Below, in pieces: positions 1 through 12,463 of a stretch of DNA of 64,000 bases (within the stretch, counting starts at the first letter, position 1; every line of letters starts with the position of its first letter). Below the pieces are notes generated by a model, which searched no databases, was not told the DNA's origin, and worked only from the letters and a program-made list of their open reading frames with translations. Both the position numbers and the translations under genes were made by a program. Origin of the DNA: Echinometra lucunter (Eukaryota; Echinodermata; Echinoidea; Camarodonta; Echinometridae); assembly GCA_029962745.1 (NCBI GenBank), contig CM057151.1:36865298-36929297 (forward strand). Direction: 5' to 3'.

Positions 1-442
1 CATTATTATTATTTTTTTTAATGTTTGTCTCCTTGTAAAGGTTGACCTGATCGGAAAATCTGATTAAAAATCATGATGATTTCCGAAATTATGTCATTTA
101 TGCTTATACTTGTTCTTCCGTTCTGTTAGTGGGGTAATGAAGTACATGTTCATTTCATTCATTTGATGAAAAATTATCCTCGTCTTTTCATTAGGATGAT
201 TTTGATTACTTACTTGTTTTAGAAATGTTTATTTTCCTGCATTTGCTGCCATTTCTAACATGCAGAGGGCATTTCGAATATCTAATGAAGATAATGTAGT
301 GCACTAATTGCAGTGAATTTGGACAATTGTTTTAATCTTTATTGCTCTATCTTTCTCTGTTCCTCTTCATCTGTTTCTTTTTTTATCTCTGTTGAATACC
401 TTCTCTCTATGCTCCTCTTTTCTGTTCCTTCAAAATTTACAG
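1..442 (+). other. Intron upstream of first visible PDIA5-like exon
   Basis: AT-rich intron ending in a pyrimidine-rich tract and AG at 441-442. No coding or repeat structure was recognised. Confidence 0.6.
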
Positions 443-508
443 CGATGCTAAGAAGCTCTGTAAGAAGAACAAGGTCTCGCCATCACCCACAGTCCTGAAA
501 CATTATAA
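443..508 (+). CDS. PDIA5: PDIA5-like exon, first assembly copy of exon 1
   Basis: 66-bp exon (acceptor AG 441-442, donor GT 509) encoding DAKKLCKKNKVSPSPTVLKH and following residues. It differs from its twin at 6911 at two silent bases. Likely the other allele. Confidence 0.85.
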
Positions 509-1023
509 GTAAGTATTACGTACAGATTATAAGTAAGTAAGTAACAAACTGTTAAAAACATGCATGTTTCAGTGGAACTTTCTCTGTTGAGAGCTAGAAA
601 GATGTTAATTCTATCGCTTTGCTCTTTGCCATGATGGACAACATTATGTACATTATGTAACTTTTTCATATCTTGAAGGGAAAAGTTGAGCGATGGACCC
701 TTTGAGCCTAAACTTGATTTTGGATTTTGAAGTTGCATTTCAACTGGGCTCAAAAGTTTGTTTTAAGAATATTTGTCCATAATGCCTTTCCAAGCCAAAA
801 TGTTTTGAACACCAAACAAAACAGAAAACAAAAGAATATGAAAATGATCAAACAAAACAAAACCCGAGCAAAACACCAACAACAACTACTGCTAAGTACT
901 AAAAGAAATATTATCATGAAGTGAAGCCTTTCTTCCCTTCTCTACCACAAAGACAAATATAAGGATTACTGCTGTACTAGAACTTAATGTCTTTATTTTT
1001 CATTATTTCTTCCTTTATTGCAG

Positions 1024-1069
1024 AGATGGAGATTATCATAAAGATTATGATAGGCAAATGAGGAAAAAG
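1024..1069 (+). CDS. PDIA5: PDIA5-like exon, first assembly copy of exon 2
   Basis: 46-bp exon encoding KDGDYHKDYDRQMRKK across the preceding junction. Identical to 7498-7543. Confidence 0.85.
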
Positions 1070-1846
1070 GTAAGTGACTTAAAGCCTTTTCCTATTGATA
1101 GCAAAAAAAAGATATTCAAATGAAGGTTTCTAAATGAAGTCTTATATGAGCATGTGTATACATGCACAGATCAAAAGATCTGTACTGTTTTTCAGCTATG
1201 GTAATGGAAGCCTGATGACAAGTCTTTTGGTGTACCAAACCTATCAGTTTGCTGTATAATGTACACTAGAAAGAAAAACATTGACACCAAGTTAGATACT
1301 TTTCTGTGGAACTATTAAATTTGACTTGTATCCCATGTTATTAAATTTGACATCAAGGCAAATATGTTGAAATTATGTACAATGTAGGTAAATTGACTTT
1401 GTCTGGGATAGAAACCTTTGTTTGTGAAGAGTGTATAGTGTAACATGTACTGGAGTATTTCCTTACATGGTGCACATTTATTGCATAGAACTATCAGGTA
1501 GTGCCAAGGCATATATGGAGCAGAGACAATATTCTATTCAATGCATGTAATAAATGAGTATTTTCACTTAACATTTTACTTGGCTAAGTTAAAATATTAA
1601 ATAACTCCTATGCAGATCCCATTTAAGCATTCTACTTTAGCAAGGTGACTTAAAGGTGGACTGTTTACTGGTTAACATTGTGAGGTCATGAAGTCCATCC
1701 CAAATGAAATAATGTGCAATAAAGGCATCGCATTGTATAAAAATTTACTTGTGTGCAGCATATCGTATGTATGTGAAAACTACATGCCAGCGAATGAGAC
1801 TTCCAAAGCATTTTGCTTAAGTCTGCTACATGTACATGTAGGTGGC

Positions 1847-1944
1847 TAGGGCTGTAAATTTAGCACCATGTTCGGTTCGGTCCTGTTCGGAAGTGCCATG
1901 TTCGGCGAACTTCCGTTCGGTTCGGCGGTTCGGTAACAGCCCTA
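1847..1944. mobile_element. 98-bp hAT-type MITE with 8-bp target duplication
   Basis: Ends TAGGGCTGT and ACAGCCCTA are inverted. It is flanked by TAGGTGGC at 1839-1846 and 1945-1952. Copy B has a single uninterrupted TAGGTGGC at 8324-8331. The interior is made of TTCGG-rich repeats. The 8-bp duplication and the TAGGG end fit the hAT superfamily. Confidence 0.88.
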
Positions 1945-2456
1945 TAGGTGGCTGTCTTGGACTTACGGCAAAATACTTAGCCATAAGATATAATTGGACC
2001 AAAGCTGGCCAAGTATTTTAGTCAAGCTGTAGACTGAGCAAAGTACCAGTACTTAAAATTCTGATTTAAGTATTGAATTGAATTGAATACTACCACAGGA
2101 TCATGCCTTACTGTATTTGGAAGTACATAAAGCATATTAATCCTTCTTTTGAATAGGAGCATTATTGATTCATCAGATGAAAACAACCCAAAAAAGAAAT
2201 TGTATTATTGACCGTATTGCATAAACCTAATGGGGAAAGTGAAGTTGGTACGCCGTACTGAATAAAACTTTTTGTTTCTGCTTTAAATTTGATGAGTTAT
2301 ATCATTCATGTTTTAATATCTATGCTAGAGATTTTACTATTGCATATGATTTTGCCTGTATTGCAAGGAAACTATGTTTTTCTATATTTGGTAAACTCCT
2401 CAGTTACACTTTCACTGTGTACATTTTATTTTGTTTTCTTTCTTTGCTATTGACAG

Positions 2457-2549
2457 TCATTAGTAAATTTCCTGCGTGATCCAGAAGGGGACATACCATG
2501 GGAAGAAGAACCAGATGCTGAAAATGTGGTTCATATTGAAAGCACAAAG
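2457..2549 (+). CDS. PDIA5: PDIA5-like exon, first assembly copy of exon 3
   Basis: 93-bp phase-0 exon encoding SLVNFLRDPEGDIPWEEEP and onward, the entry to the first catalytic domain. Identical to 8843-8935. Confidence 0.85.
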
Positions 2550-2788
2550 GTATTAAACCAAAATCAGAACCCCCAGGCAATATTTTTTTTTCCTTTCATG
2601 GTGTCTTGGATAAAATTTGCAAAAATGACTAAATGACTGAACAGGTCATTGTCTAAGCTACATAAAGTTTTGCCTGAAGCAATTAATTTAGAAGCAGTCG
2701 TTTCTTTTAAAAGGTCACTGACAGAGAAACTTATAAGTTGATGGTATAGTTGGTGATTGCAAAATCTGAGAGAAAGAGCCGGAGAACT

Positions 2789-2913
2789 GGGCTGCATTTC
2801 TCGTAACCGTCATAAGTCTAAGGTCATGGATATCCCATTGAAACGCGTACAACTCACGTTTCACTGGGATGTCCAAGAAGTTAGACTTATGGCGGTTTTG
2901 AGAAATGGCCCCC
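2789..2913. mobile_element. Foldback MITE (family F1), copy A intron
   Basis: Arms GCATTTCTCGTAACCGTCAT and ATGGCGGTTTTGAGAAATGG pair as near-perfect inverted repeats that include AAGTCTAA. The same family occurs at 9173-9298 and 56761-56893. No clear target duplication. Confidence 0.75.
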
Positions 2914-3289
2914 TGAAAGTTTAATTCATATTTCCAGAGGAGGTCATTTCAATGCTGCTTCTCTCATAAATGATTTTAAAACAGTGTGCATTATGACAAC
3001 ATTCTCCAGGGGTGCAGTGTATAAGTACCTGTTGAATGAATAAAGATTTGATATCTCTTTTGTGTATGCTGGTCTTAAAGTTTTAGGGATCACAATGTCC
3101 AAATGACTAAGCTCGTAGCAACATGTAAAGTTTGTGAAGGCCATTGATTGAATAATGATCATGATATTTTTCTTTCTATGGGTAGTTGATGTTAGAACAA
3201 AAAGATTTCAGTGCCTCTCCTGTATATCCTACATGAACATTTGTGTTTTTTTATGGATCCTTGATTATTTCTTCTTTCTTTCTATGTAG

Positions 3290-3350
3290 GAATTCCAAAA
3301 GCTTTTGAGCAAAGAGAAAAAACCTTTGCTGACAATGTTTTATGCACCGT
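3290..3350 (+). CDS. PDIA5: PDIA5-like exon, first assembly copy of exon 4
   Basis: 61-bp exon encoding EFQKLLSKEKKPLLTMFYAP plus the first base of the active-site Trp codon. Identical to 9680-9740. Confidence 0.85.
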
Positions 3351-3535
3351 GTAAGTTTTCATTTCATTTTTTTTTTTTCAATAATAGCTTGGGAATGTCT
3401 TAGAACCATTTCTCGTAGGAATATCCAATAAGTAAGCCAGTGATCCGTAAATTGTGACCCACCTCACAATGTATTCAAAGTTAATCTCATATCTGTGTTG
3501 CTACTTTAAATTACGACAAGATAACTTCTGTTTAA

Positions 3536-3883
3536 GGTAGTAGCCCACATTTGCAAGTGACACCCAATCTCCACAAAAGTTTTAATGTAGATTGCTTTAA
3601 GCCACAGAAAAACACTTGTAAAGTTTTAGATCCCAGTACTATTCCCACTTTAGATTGAGAAGAAAATATTCAACACAATTTTTCTTTGATTTTCTTTGTT
3701 TTGTAAAGGCGTTTTCCTGACGCTTTAAGAGTAAAACCATTCATTTTTCACTTATTCTTTGGAATATTTTGTAAATTTGATGAAACATGATAGTATTACA
3801 TGAATATCTTTCATTTAAAATTGAAATTGGCTTATTTCTATTCAAATTCTGAAACAATGTTGTGCATATGTGGGCTACTACCT
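3536..3883. mobile_element. TTAA-type MITE, copy A
   Basis: Inverted ends GGTAGTAGCCCACAT and ATGTGGGCTACTACC, flanked by TTAA at 3532-3535 and 3884-3887. This target preference is typical of piggyBac-like elements. About 350 bp, no coding capacity. Confidence 0.75.
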
Positions 3884-4577
3884 TTAAAGATAAACATGAA
3901 TTCTGGTCTTGGAACTATATTGAGGAAGAAATTGTCTGCAGGCAATCAAGAATGTTTAATTATGTAGTATCGTAGTACATATAAAGTGGTGAATTTTTTT
4001 GAATCATCAAAATGATGAGATGTTAACTAAAAATTCCAACAGAAATAAAAAGCGCATGCCCTGCACACAGGAGTATATAGCTAGACACTCAGGACACACT
4101 TAGGTAGCATGGATGTTTCACCCTAACATCTCAGCTATTTTCTTTGTCTTATTTAGAATATGAGGGCATTTGGAGATCAGTCTTATTGAGGGGACTTTTT
4201 TTTACTGTGATATTCTTCTTAATTGACAGGGAAAGAATAAGAAAGCTAATAAATTATTTTTTACTATTCCTAGAGCCATTAAGAGAATATGTATTTACTC
4301 TTTCAGAATCAGGGAATAATTTTCCTGGTATCACATCGCAATTTGCTATGCATTTTTATATGACTGCTACACAAAATATCATTTGTGTAGCAGGTTTTTT
4401 TTACATAGAAACGTACAGAACTTTGTTAAAAGTATTTTCCCATTGACCAAAACTACTAATCAAATTTGAGAAGTAAAATTTTTCCCTGAGAATATTCAGT
4501 TGTCATGCCAATATTTCAGCATGTTCTTCCTAGGTATGTATTTCAAATGTTTCATTTTAATTTTTTTTAAACTTTAG

Positions 4578-4645
4578 GGTGTGGTCACTGCAAGCGAATG
4601 AAGCCTGAGTTTGCAGGAGCTGCAACAGAACTAAAGGGAGAAGCA
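4578..4645 (+). CDS. PDIA5: PDIA5-like exon, first assembly copy of exon 5
   Basis: 68-bp exon that completes Trp and encodes CGHCKRMKPEFAGAATELKG and EA. Identical to 10961-11028. Confidence 0.85.
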
Positions 4646-5750
4646 GTAAGTGTGTGTGTGTGTAATTGGTTTTTAAAAACATGTCTCAATCAGGTATGAT
4701 TATTTACATCTGGGACTGACCTTTAACGTCACTATCTGAAAGACCTGACTCAGACTTGAACCTGGCTCCGATTAGAGTCAGTTTGTAGGTGAAGACAAAG
4801 AGCTGACTGCGGACATAACTGCTAGACCAACTCCTGCTCCCCTAAGTTTATCGTGTTATCATGTCATCATTATAACTTGGTTTCAGAGAATATCAGAGAA
4901 TTCACTTGCCAATGTAGCACTAGAACTTATATGAGGAGATGAAGGACTTTGCCGATGTTGCAATATGAAGTTTTTACCTTCAAAGACATAGCAAGATTAA
5001 AATACATAATGGTTATAGTTTTAATTATGCACTGTTTTTCATGTATTTCTAATATTTGACTTTTGAATAAATGGCCAATTAGTCTGGATAGAAATAACTG
5101 AAGTGAGAACTTTTCATATCTACATCAAGATCAAATATTTTTGTATTAAACAGAAATTTGATGCTATTGCACTTGTTACTTTTGTCTCAAAGAACTAATA
5201 GCAATTGAAAGTTCAGTAATTGTTTGGAATGTTTCGATCATAACATTTGGAACTTCCTCCATGAAAAGTATTCTCAAGATCTACTTTCAGTGGTGCATTG
5301 TGGGTCAAGGTGTGGAGAACGCATGGGTGTGGAGGACACATGGGTGCGTTGGGGGGGGGAACAGAAGAATGAGGTAGATTAAATGCATCAGAACATAGCC
5401 AGAAATTAGGGCAAGGTGTACATAATTGTTCTTTCATGTTGCCTTCTCCACTCTCTACTCTTGCTCTCTTTGCTCCTTTTCCAGAAGCCATTCTGTTAGG
5501 GGGAAAATGCCCCTCCCCCCACCCGACCTTCAGCACTGCCTCCACTAGCTGTGCCACCTCGTATGACTTTTGCTCAAATCTCATTGTTACATGAATTGAT
5601 CTGCTAACATAACATATCAAAAGCCACAAATGATCATTGAGGAAATTTTTCATTGCTTTCCCATCTGAATATTTGCACAATAGTTCCTCTTCTCATTTCC
5701 TCCTGAATGATAAAAATATGATTATTTGGTCTCATTTCCTCAATCCGCAG

Positions 5751-5842
5751 GTCTTGGCAGGAATGGATGTGGATAGACCAGAAAACATGGCTACCAGGCA
5801 GGCTTATAACATCACAGGATTCCCAACAATACTGTATTTTGA
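5751..5842 (+). CDS. PDIA5: PDIA5-like exon, first assembly copy of exon 6
   Basis: 92-bp exon encoding VLAGMDVDRPENMATRQAYN and ITGFPTILYF. One silent difference (GGA/GGG) from 12135-12226. This is the last exon before the N gap; no copy of exon 7 follows in this block. Confidence 0.85.
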
Positions 5843-5951
5843 GTAAGCTTGATACCAAAATCATTAGCATAAATTATTGCTTGGAACATGTACTTGTGGA
5901 TAGTCTGTTGTCATGAGCATTCTTATCCTTGCATTTATGGGCATGGAGGGT

Positions 5952-6451
5952 NNNNNNNNNNNNNNNNNNNNNNNNNNNNNNNNNNNNNNNNNNNNNNNNN
6001 NNNNNNNNNNNNNNNNNNNNNNNNNNNNNNNNNNNNNNNNNNNNNNNNNNNNNNNNNNNNNNNNNNNNNNNNNNNNNNNNNNNNNNNNNNNNNNNNNNNN
6101 NNNNNNNNNNNNNNNNNNNNNNNNNNNNNNNNNNNNNNNNNNNNNNNNNNNNNNNNNNNNNNNNNNNNNNNNNNNNNNNNNNNNNNNNNNNNNNNNNNNN
6201 NNNNNNNNNNNNNNNNNNNNNNNNNNNNNNNNNNNNNNNNNNNNNNNNNNNNNNNNNNNNNNNNNNNNNNNNNNNNNNNNNNNNNNNNNNNNNNNNNNNN
6301 NNNNNNNNNNNNNNNNNNNNNNNNNNNNNNNNNNNNNNNNNNNNNNNNNNNNNNNNNNNNNNNNNNNNNNNNNNNNNNNNNNNNNNNNNNNNNNNNNNNN
6401 NNNNNNNNNNNNNNNNNNNNNNNNNNNNNNNNNNNNNNNNNNNNNNNNNNN
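5952..6451. other. Assembly gap, 500 N
   Basis: Exactly 500 N, so a placeholder of unknown true size. Copy A of duplication 1 stops here, 36 bases before the place where copy B enters a long TTC repeat. Confidence 1.
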
Positions 6452-6910
6452 TACATACATGGATACCATATGCACATTATTATTATTTTTTTTAATGTTC
6501 GTCTCCTTGTAAAGGTTGACCTGATCAGAAAATCTGATTAAGAATCATAATGATTTCCGAAATTATTTTATTTAGGCTTATATTTGTTCTTCCGTTAGTG
6601 GGGTAATGAAGTACATGCTCATTTCATTCATTTGATGAAAAATTATCCTTGTCTTTACATTAGGATGATTTTGATTACTTACTTGTTTTAGAAATGTTTG
6701 TTCTGCATTTGCTGCCATTTCTAACTTGTAGAGGGCATTTCGAATATCTAATGAAGATACTGTAGTGCACTAATTGCAGTGAATTTGGATGATTGTTTTA
6801 ATCCTTATTGCTCTATCTTTCTCTGTTCCTCTTCATCTGTTTCTTTTTTTTATCTCTGTTGAATACCTTCTCTCTATGCTCCTCTTTTCTGTTCCTTCAA
6901 AAATTTACAG

Positions 6911-6976
6911 TGATGCTAAGAAGCTCTGTAAGAAGAACAAGGTCTCGCCATCACCCACAGTCCTGAAACATTACAA
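6911..6976 (+). CDS. PDIA5: PDIA5-like exon 1 (first visible)
   Basis: End of the N-terminal domain (LCKKNKVSPSPTVLKHY). Acceptor AG 6909-6910, donor GTAAGT at 6977. One leading base completes a codon from an exon not in this copy's sequence. Confidence 0.9.
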
Positions 6977-9900
6977 GTAAGTATTAAGTATAGATTATAA
7001 GTAAGTAAGTAACAAACTGTTAAAAACATGCATGTTTCAGTGGAACTTTCTCTGTTGAGAGCTAGAAAGATGTTAATTCTATCGCTTTGCTCTTTGCCAT
7101 GATGGACAACATTATGAACATTATGTAACTTTTTTATATCTTGAAGGGAAAAGTTGAACGATGGACCCTTTGAGCCTAAACTTGATTTTGGATTTTGAAG
7201 TTGCATTTCAACTGGGCTCAAAAGTTTGCTTTAGGAATATTTGTCCATAATGCCTTTCCAAGCCAAAATGTTTTGAACACCAAACAAAACAGAAAACAAA
7301 AGAATATCAAAATGATCAAACAAAACAAAACCTGAGCAAAACACCAACAACAACTACTGCTCAGTACTAAAAGAAAAATTATCATGAAGTGAAGCCTTTC
7401 TTCCCTCCTCCACCACAAAGACAAATATAAGGATTACTGCTGTACTAGAACTTAATGTCTTTATTTTTCATTATACATGTATCTTCCTTTATTGCAGAGA
7501 TGGAGATTATCATAAAGATTATGATAGGCAAATGAGGAAAAAGGTAAGTGGCTTAAAGCCTTTTGCTATTGATAGCAAAAAAAAAGATATTCAAATGAAT
7601 GTTTCTAAATGAAGTCTTATATGAGCATGCGTGCACATGCACAGATCAAAATATCTGTACTGTTTTTCAGCTATGGTAATGGAAGCCCGATGACAAGTCT
7701 TTGTGTGTATCAAACCTATCAGTTTGCTGTATTATGTACACTAGAAAGAAAAACATTGACACCAAGTAAGATAATTTTCTGTGGAACTATTAAATTTGAC
7801 TTGTATCCCATGTTATTAAATTTGACATCAAGGCAAATATGTTGAAATTATCATATGTACAATGTAGGTAAATTGACTTTGTCTGGGATAGAAACCTTTG
7901 TTTGTGAAGAGTGTATAGTGTAACCTGTACTGGAGTATTTCCTTACATGGAGCACATTTATTGCATAGAACTATCAGGTTGTGCCAAGGCATATATGGAG
8001 CAGGGACAATATTCTATTCAATGCACGTAATAAATGAGTATTTTCACTTAACATTTTACTTGGCTAAGTTAAAATATTAAATAACTCCTATGCAGATCAC
8101 ATTTAAGCATTCTACTTTAGCAAGGTGACTTAAAGGTGGACTGTTTTCTGCTTAACAATGTGAGGTCATGAAGTCCATCCCAAATGAAATAATGTGCAGT
8201 AAAGGCATCGCATTGTATAAAAATTTACTTGTGTACAGCATATCGTGACTGTGCGTATGTGAAAACTACATGCCAGCGAATGAGACTTCCAAAGCATTTT
8301 CTTAAGTCTGCTCCATGTACATGTAGGTGGCTGTCTTAGACTTACGGTAAAATACTTAGCCATAAGATATAATTGCATACCAAAGCTGGCCAAGTATTTT
8401 ACTTAAGCTGTAAACTGAGCAAAGTACCTGTACTTAAAATTCTGATATAAGTATTGAATTGAATTCAATACTGCCCCAGGATCATGCCTTACTGTATTTT
8501 GAAGTACTTAAAGCATATTAATCCTTCTTTTGAATACGAACATTATTGATTCATCAGATGAAAACAAAAAAAAAAGAAATTGTATTATTGACCATATTGC
8601 ATAAACCTAATGGGGAAAGTGAAGTTGCTATGCCGTACTGAATAAAACTTTTTGTTTCTGCTTTAAATTTGATGAGTTATATCATTCATGTTTTAATATC
8701 TATGCTAGAGATTTTACTATTGCATATGATGTTGCCTGTATTGCAAGGAAACTGTGTTTTTCTATATTTGGTATATATAAACTCCTCAGTTACACTTTCA
8801 CTGTGTAAATTTTATTTTTTTTTCTTTCTTTGCTATTGACAGTCATTAGTAAATTTCCTGCGTGATCCAGAAGGGGACATACCATGGGAAGAAGAACCAG
8901 ATGCTGAAAATGTGGTTCATATTGAAAGCACAAAGGTATTAAACCAAAATCAGAACCCCCAGGCAATATTTTTTTCCTTTCATGGTGTCTTGGATAGAAT
9001 TTGCAAAAATGACTAAATGACTGAACAAGTCATTGTCTAAGCTACATAAAGTCTTGCCTGAAGCAATTAATTTAGAAGCAGTCGTTTCTTTTAAAAGGTC
9101 ACTGACAGAGAAACTTATAAGTTGATGGTATAGTTGGTGATTGCAAAATCTGAGAGAAAGAGCCGGAGAACTGGGCTGCGTTTCTCGTAACCGTCATAAG
9201 TCTAAGGTCGTGGATATCCCATTGAGACGCGTACAACTCACGTTTCAGTGGGATGTCCAAGAAGTTAGACTTATGACAGTTTTGAGAAATGGCCCCCTGA
9301 AAGTTTGATTCATATTTCTAGAGGAGGTCATTTCAACGCTTCTTGTCTCATAAATGATTTTAAAACAGTGTGCATTATGACAGCATTCTCCAGGGGTGCA
9401 ATGTATAAGTACCTGTTGAATGAATAAAGATTTGATATCTCTTTTGTGTATGCTGGTCTTGTGGTTTTTAGGGATCACAATGTTCAAATGACAAAGCTCG
9501 TAGCAACATGTAAAGTTTGTGAAGGCCATTGATTAAATAATGATAATGATAATTTTCTTTCTATGGATAGTTGATGTTAGAACAAAAAGATTTCAGTGCC
9601 TTTCCTGTATATCCTACATGAACATTTGTGGGTTTTTTTTTTATGGATCCATGATTATTTCTCCTTTCTTTCTATGTAGGAATTCCAAAAGCTTTTGAGC
9701 AAAGAGAAAAAACCTTTGCTGACAATGTTTTATGCACCGTGTAAGTTTTCATTTTAATTTTTCTTTTGAATAATAGCTTGGGAATGGTTTAGAACCATTT
9801 CTCATAGGAATATCCAATAAGTAAGCCAGTGATCTGTAAATTGTGACCCACCTCACAATGTGTTCAAAGTTAATCTCATATCTGTGTGGCTACTTTAAAT

Positions 9901-12431
9901 TACGACAAGATGACTTTTGTTAAAGGTAGTAGCCCACATTTGCAAGTGGCACCCAATCTGCACAAAAGTTAAATGTAGATTGCTTTAAGCCACAGAAAAA
10001 CACTCGTAAAGTTTTAGATCCCAGTACTATTCCCGCTTAGGATTGAGAAGAAAATATTCAGCACAACTTTTCTTTGATTTTCTTTGTTTTGTAAAGGCGT
10101 TTTCCTGAGTAAAACCATTCATTTTTCACTTACCGGTATTCTTTGTAATATTTTGTAAATTTGATAAAACCTGATAGTTTTACATAAATATCTTTCATTT
10201 CAAATTGAAATTGGCTTATTTTTCTTCAAATTCTGAAACAATGTTGTGCATATGTGGGCTACTACCTTTAAAGATAAACATGAATTCTGGTCTTGGAACT
10301 ATATTGAGGAAGAAATTGTCTCCAGGCAATCAAGAATGTTTCATTATGTAGTATTGTAGTACATATAAAGTGGTGAATTTTTTTAAATCATCAAAATAAT
10401 GAGATGTTAACTAAAAATTCCAACAGAAATAAAAAGCGCATGCCCTGCACACAGGAGAATATAGCTACACACTCAGGACACACTTAGGTAGCATGGATGT
10501 TTCACCCTAACACCTCTATTTCTTTGTAGTATTTAGAATATGAGGGCATTTGGAGATCAGTCTTATTAAGGGGACTTTTTTTTTTTACTGTGATATTCTT
10601 CTTAATTGACATGGAAAGAATAAGAAAGCTAATAAATTATTTTTTACTATTCCTAGAGCCATTAAGGGAATATGTGTTTACTCTTTCAGAATCAGGGAAT
10701 AATTTTCCTGGTATCGCATCGCAATTTGCTATTCATTTTTGTATGACTGCTACACAAAATATCATTTGTGTAGCAGGTTTTTTTTACATAGAAATGTACA
10801 GAACTTTGTTAAAAGTATTTTCCCATTGACCAAAACTGCTAATCAAATTTGAGAAGTAAAATTACTCCCTGAGAATATTCAATTGTCATGCCAATATTTC
10901 AGCATGGTCTTCCTAGGTATGTATTTCAAATGTTTCATTTTAATTTTTTTTAAACTTTAGGGTGTGGTCACTGCAAGCGAATGAAGCCTGAGTTTGCAGG
11001 AGCTGCAACAGAACTAAAGGGAGAAGCAGTAAGTGTGTGTGTGTAATTGGTTTTTAAAAACATGTCTCAATCAGGTATGATTATTTACATCTGGGACTGA
11101 CCTTTAATGTCACTATCTGAAAGACCTGACTCAGACTTGAACCTGGCTCCGATTAGAGTCAGTTTGTAGGGGAAGACAAAGAGCTGACTGCGGACATAAC
11201 TGCTAGACCAACTCCTGCTCCCCTAAGTTTATTGTGTTATCATGTCATCATTATAACTTGGTTTCAGAGAATATCAGAGAATTCACTTGCCAATGTAGCA
11301 CTAGAGCTTATATGAGGAGATGAAGGACTTTGCCAATGTTACAATATGAAGTTTTTACCTTCAAAGACATAGCAAGATTAAAATACATAATGGTTATACT
11401 TTTAATTATGCACTGTTTTTCATGTATTTCTAATATTTGACTTTTGAATAAATGCCCAATTAGTCTGGATAGAAATAAATGAAGTGAGAACTTTTTATAT
11501 CTACATCAAGATCAAATATGTTTGTATTAAACAGAAATTTGATGCTATTGCACTTGTTACTTTCGTCTCAAAGTACTAATAGCAAATGAAAGTTCAGTAA
11601 TTGTTTTGAATGTTTCGATCATAACATTTGGAACTTCCTCCATGAAAAGTATTCTCAAGATCTACTTTCAGTGGTGCATTGTGGGTCAAGGTGTGGAGAA
11701 TGCATGGGTGTGGAGGACACATGGGTGTGTTGGGGGGGGGGGGAACAGAAGAATGAGGTAGATTAAATGCATCAGAACATAGCCAGAAATTAGGGCAAGG
11801 TGTACATAATTGTCCTTTCATGTTGCCTTCCCCGCTCTTTACTCTTGCTCTCTTTGCTCCTTTTCCAGAAGCCATTCTGTTAGGGGGAAAATGCCCCTAC
11901 CCCCACCCGACCTTCAGCACTGCCTCCCCTAGCTGTGCCACCTCTTATGACTTTTGCTCAAATCTCATTGTTACATGAATTGATCTGCTAACATAACATA
12001 TCAAAAGCCACAAATGATCATTGAGGAAATTTTTCATTGTTTTCCCATCGAAATATTTGCACAATAGTTCCTCTTCTCATTTCCTCCTGAATGATAAAAA
12101 GATGATTATTTGGTCTCATTTCCTCAATCCGCAGGTCTTGGCAGGAATGGATGTGGATAGACCAGAAAACATGGCTACCAGGCAGGCTTATAACATCACA
12201 GGGTTCCCAACAATACTGTATTTTGAGTAAGCTTGATACCAAAATCATTAGCATAAATTATTGCTTGGAACATGTACTTGTAGATAGTCTGTTGTCATGA
12301 GCATTCTTATCCTTGCATTTATGGGCATGGAGGGTGTTATTTTCTTCTCATCTTTCATCTTGTTCATCCCGTCTTTCTTCTTCTTCTTCTTCTTCTTTTC
12401 TTCTTCTTCTTCTTCTTCTTCTTCTCCTTCT

Positions 12432-12463
<32 letters not shown>

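Larger units (their letters stand above)
509..5750 (+). other. Introns of copy A exon block
   Basis: Five introns. 509-1023: no feature seen. 1070-2456: a 98-bp hAT-type insertion. 2550-3289: a foldback element. 3351-4577: a TTAA element and a 12-bp-arm hairpin at 4364-4393. 4646-5750: a short TG repeat and a G run at 5351-5359. Copy B introns (6977-12134) match except for the hAT insertion. Confidence 0.7.
1..5951. repeat. Large direct duplication 1, copy A
   Basis: Base 1 aligns with about 6474 and the end, at the N gap, aligns with 12336. The two copies are collinear through all six exons and introns, with scattered substitutions and small indels. Copy A has a 98-bp insertion at 1847-1944. 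Probably a second haplotype rather than a true tandem duplication. Confidence 0.9.
6474..12336. repeat. Large direct duplication 1, copy B
   Basis: Partner of 1-5951. This copy continues past the break into a TTC microsatellite and exon 7, so it is the one joined to the rest of the gene. Confidence 0.9.

Noticed and set aside
4144..4446. 100-codon open frame in the intron after exon 4
   Set aside because: AT-rich, includes a hairpin, is shortened in the twin copy (10590-10829) by changes that alter its start, and has no recognised domain.
5213..5680. 155-codon minus-strand frame in an intron
   Set aside because: Not preserved at full length in the twin intron and overlaps exon context on the other strand only by chance.
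5888..6541. Open frames of about 200 codons across the first gap
   Set aside because: Consist almost entirely of N.
443..12226. A true sixth catalytic domain from tandem exon duplication
   Set aside because: Exon 7 is missing from the first block, the block ends at a placeholder gap, and differences are silent; false duplication is simpler, though not excluded.
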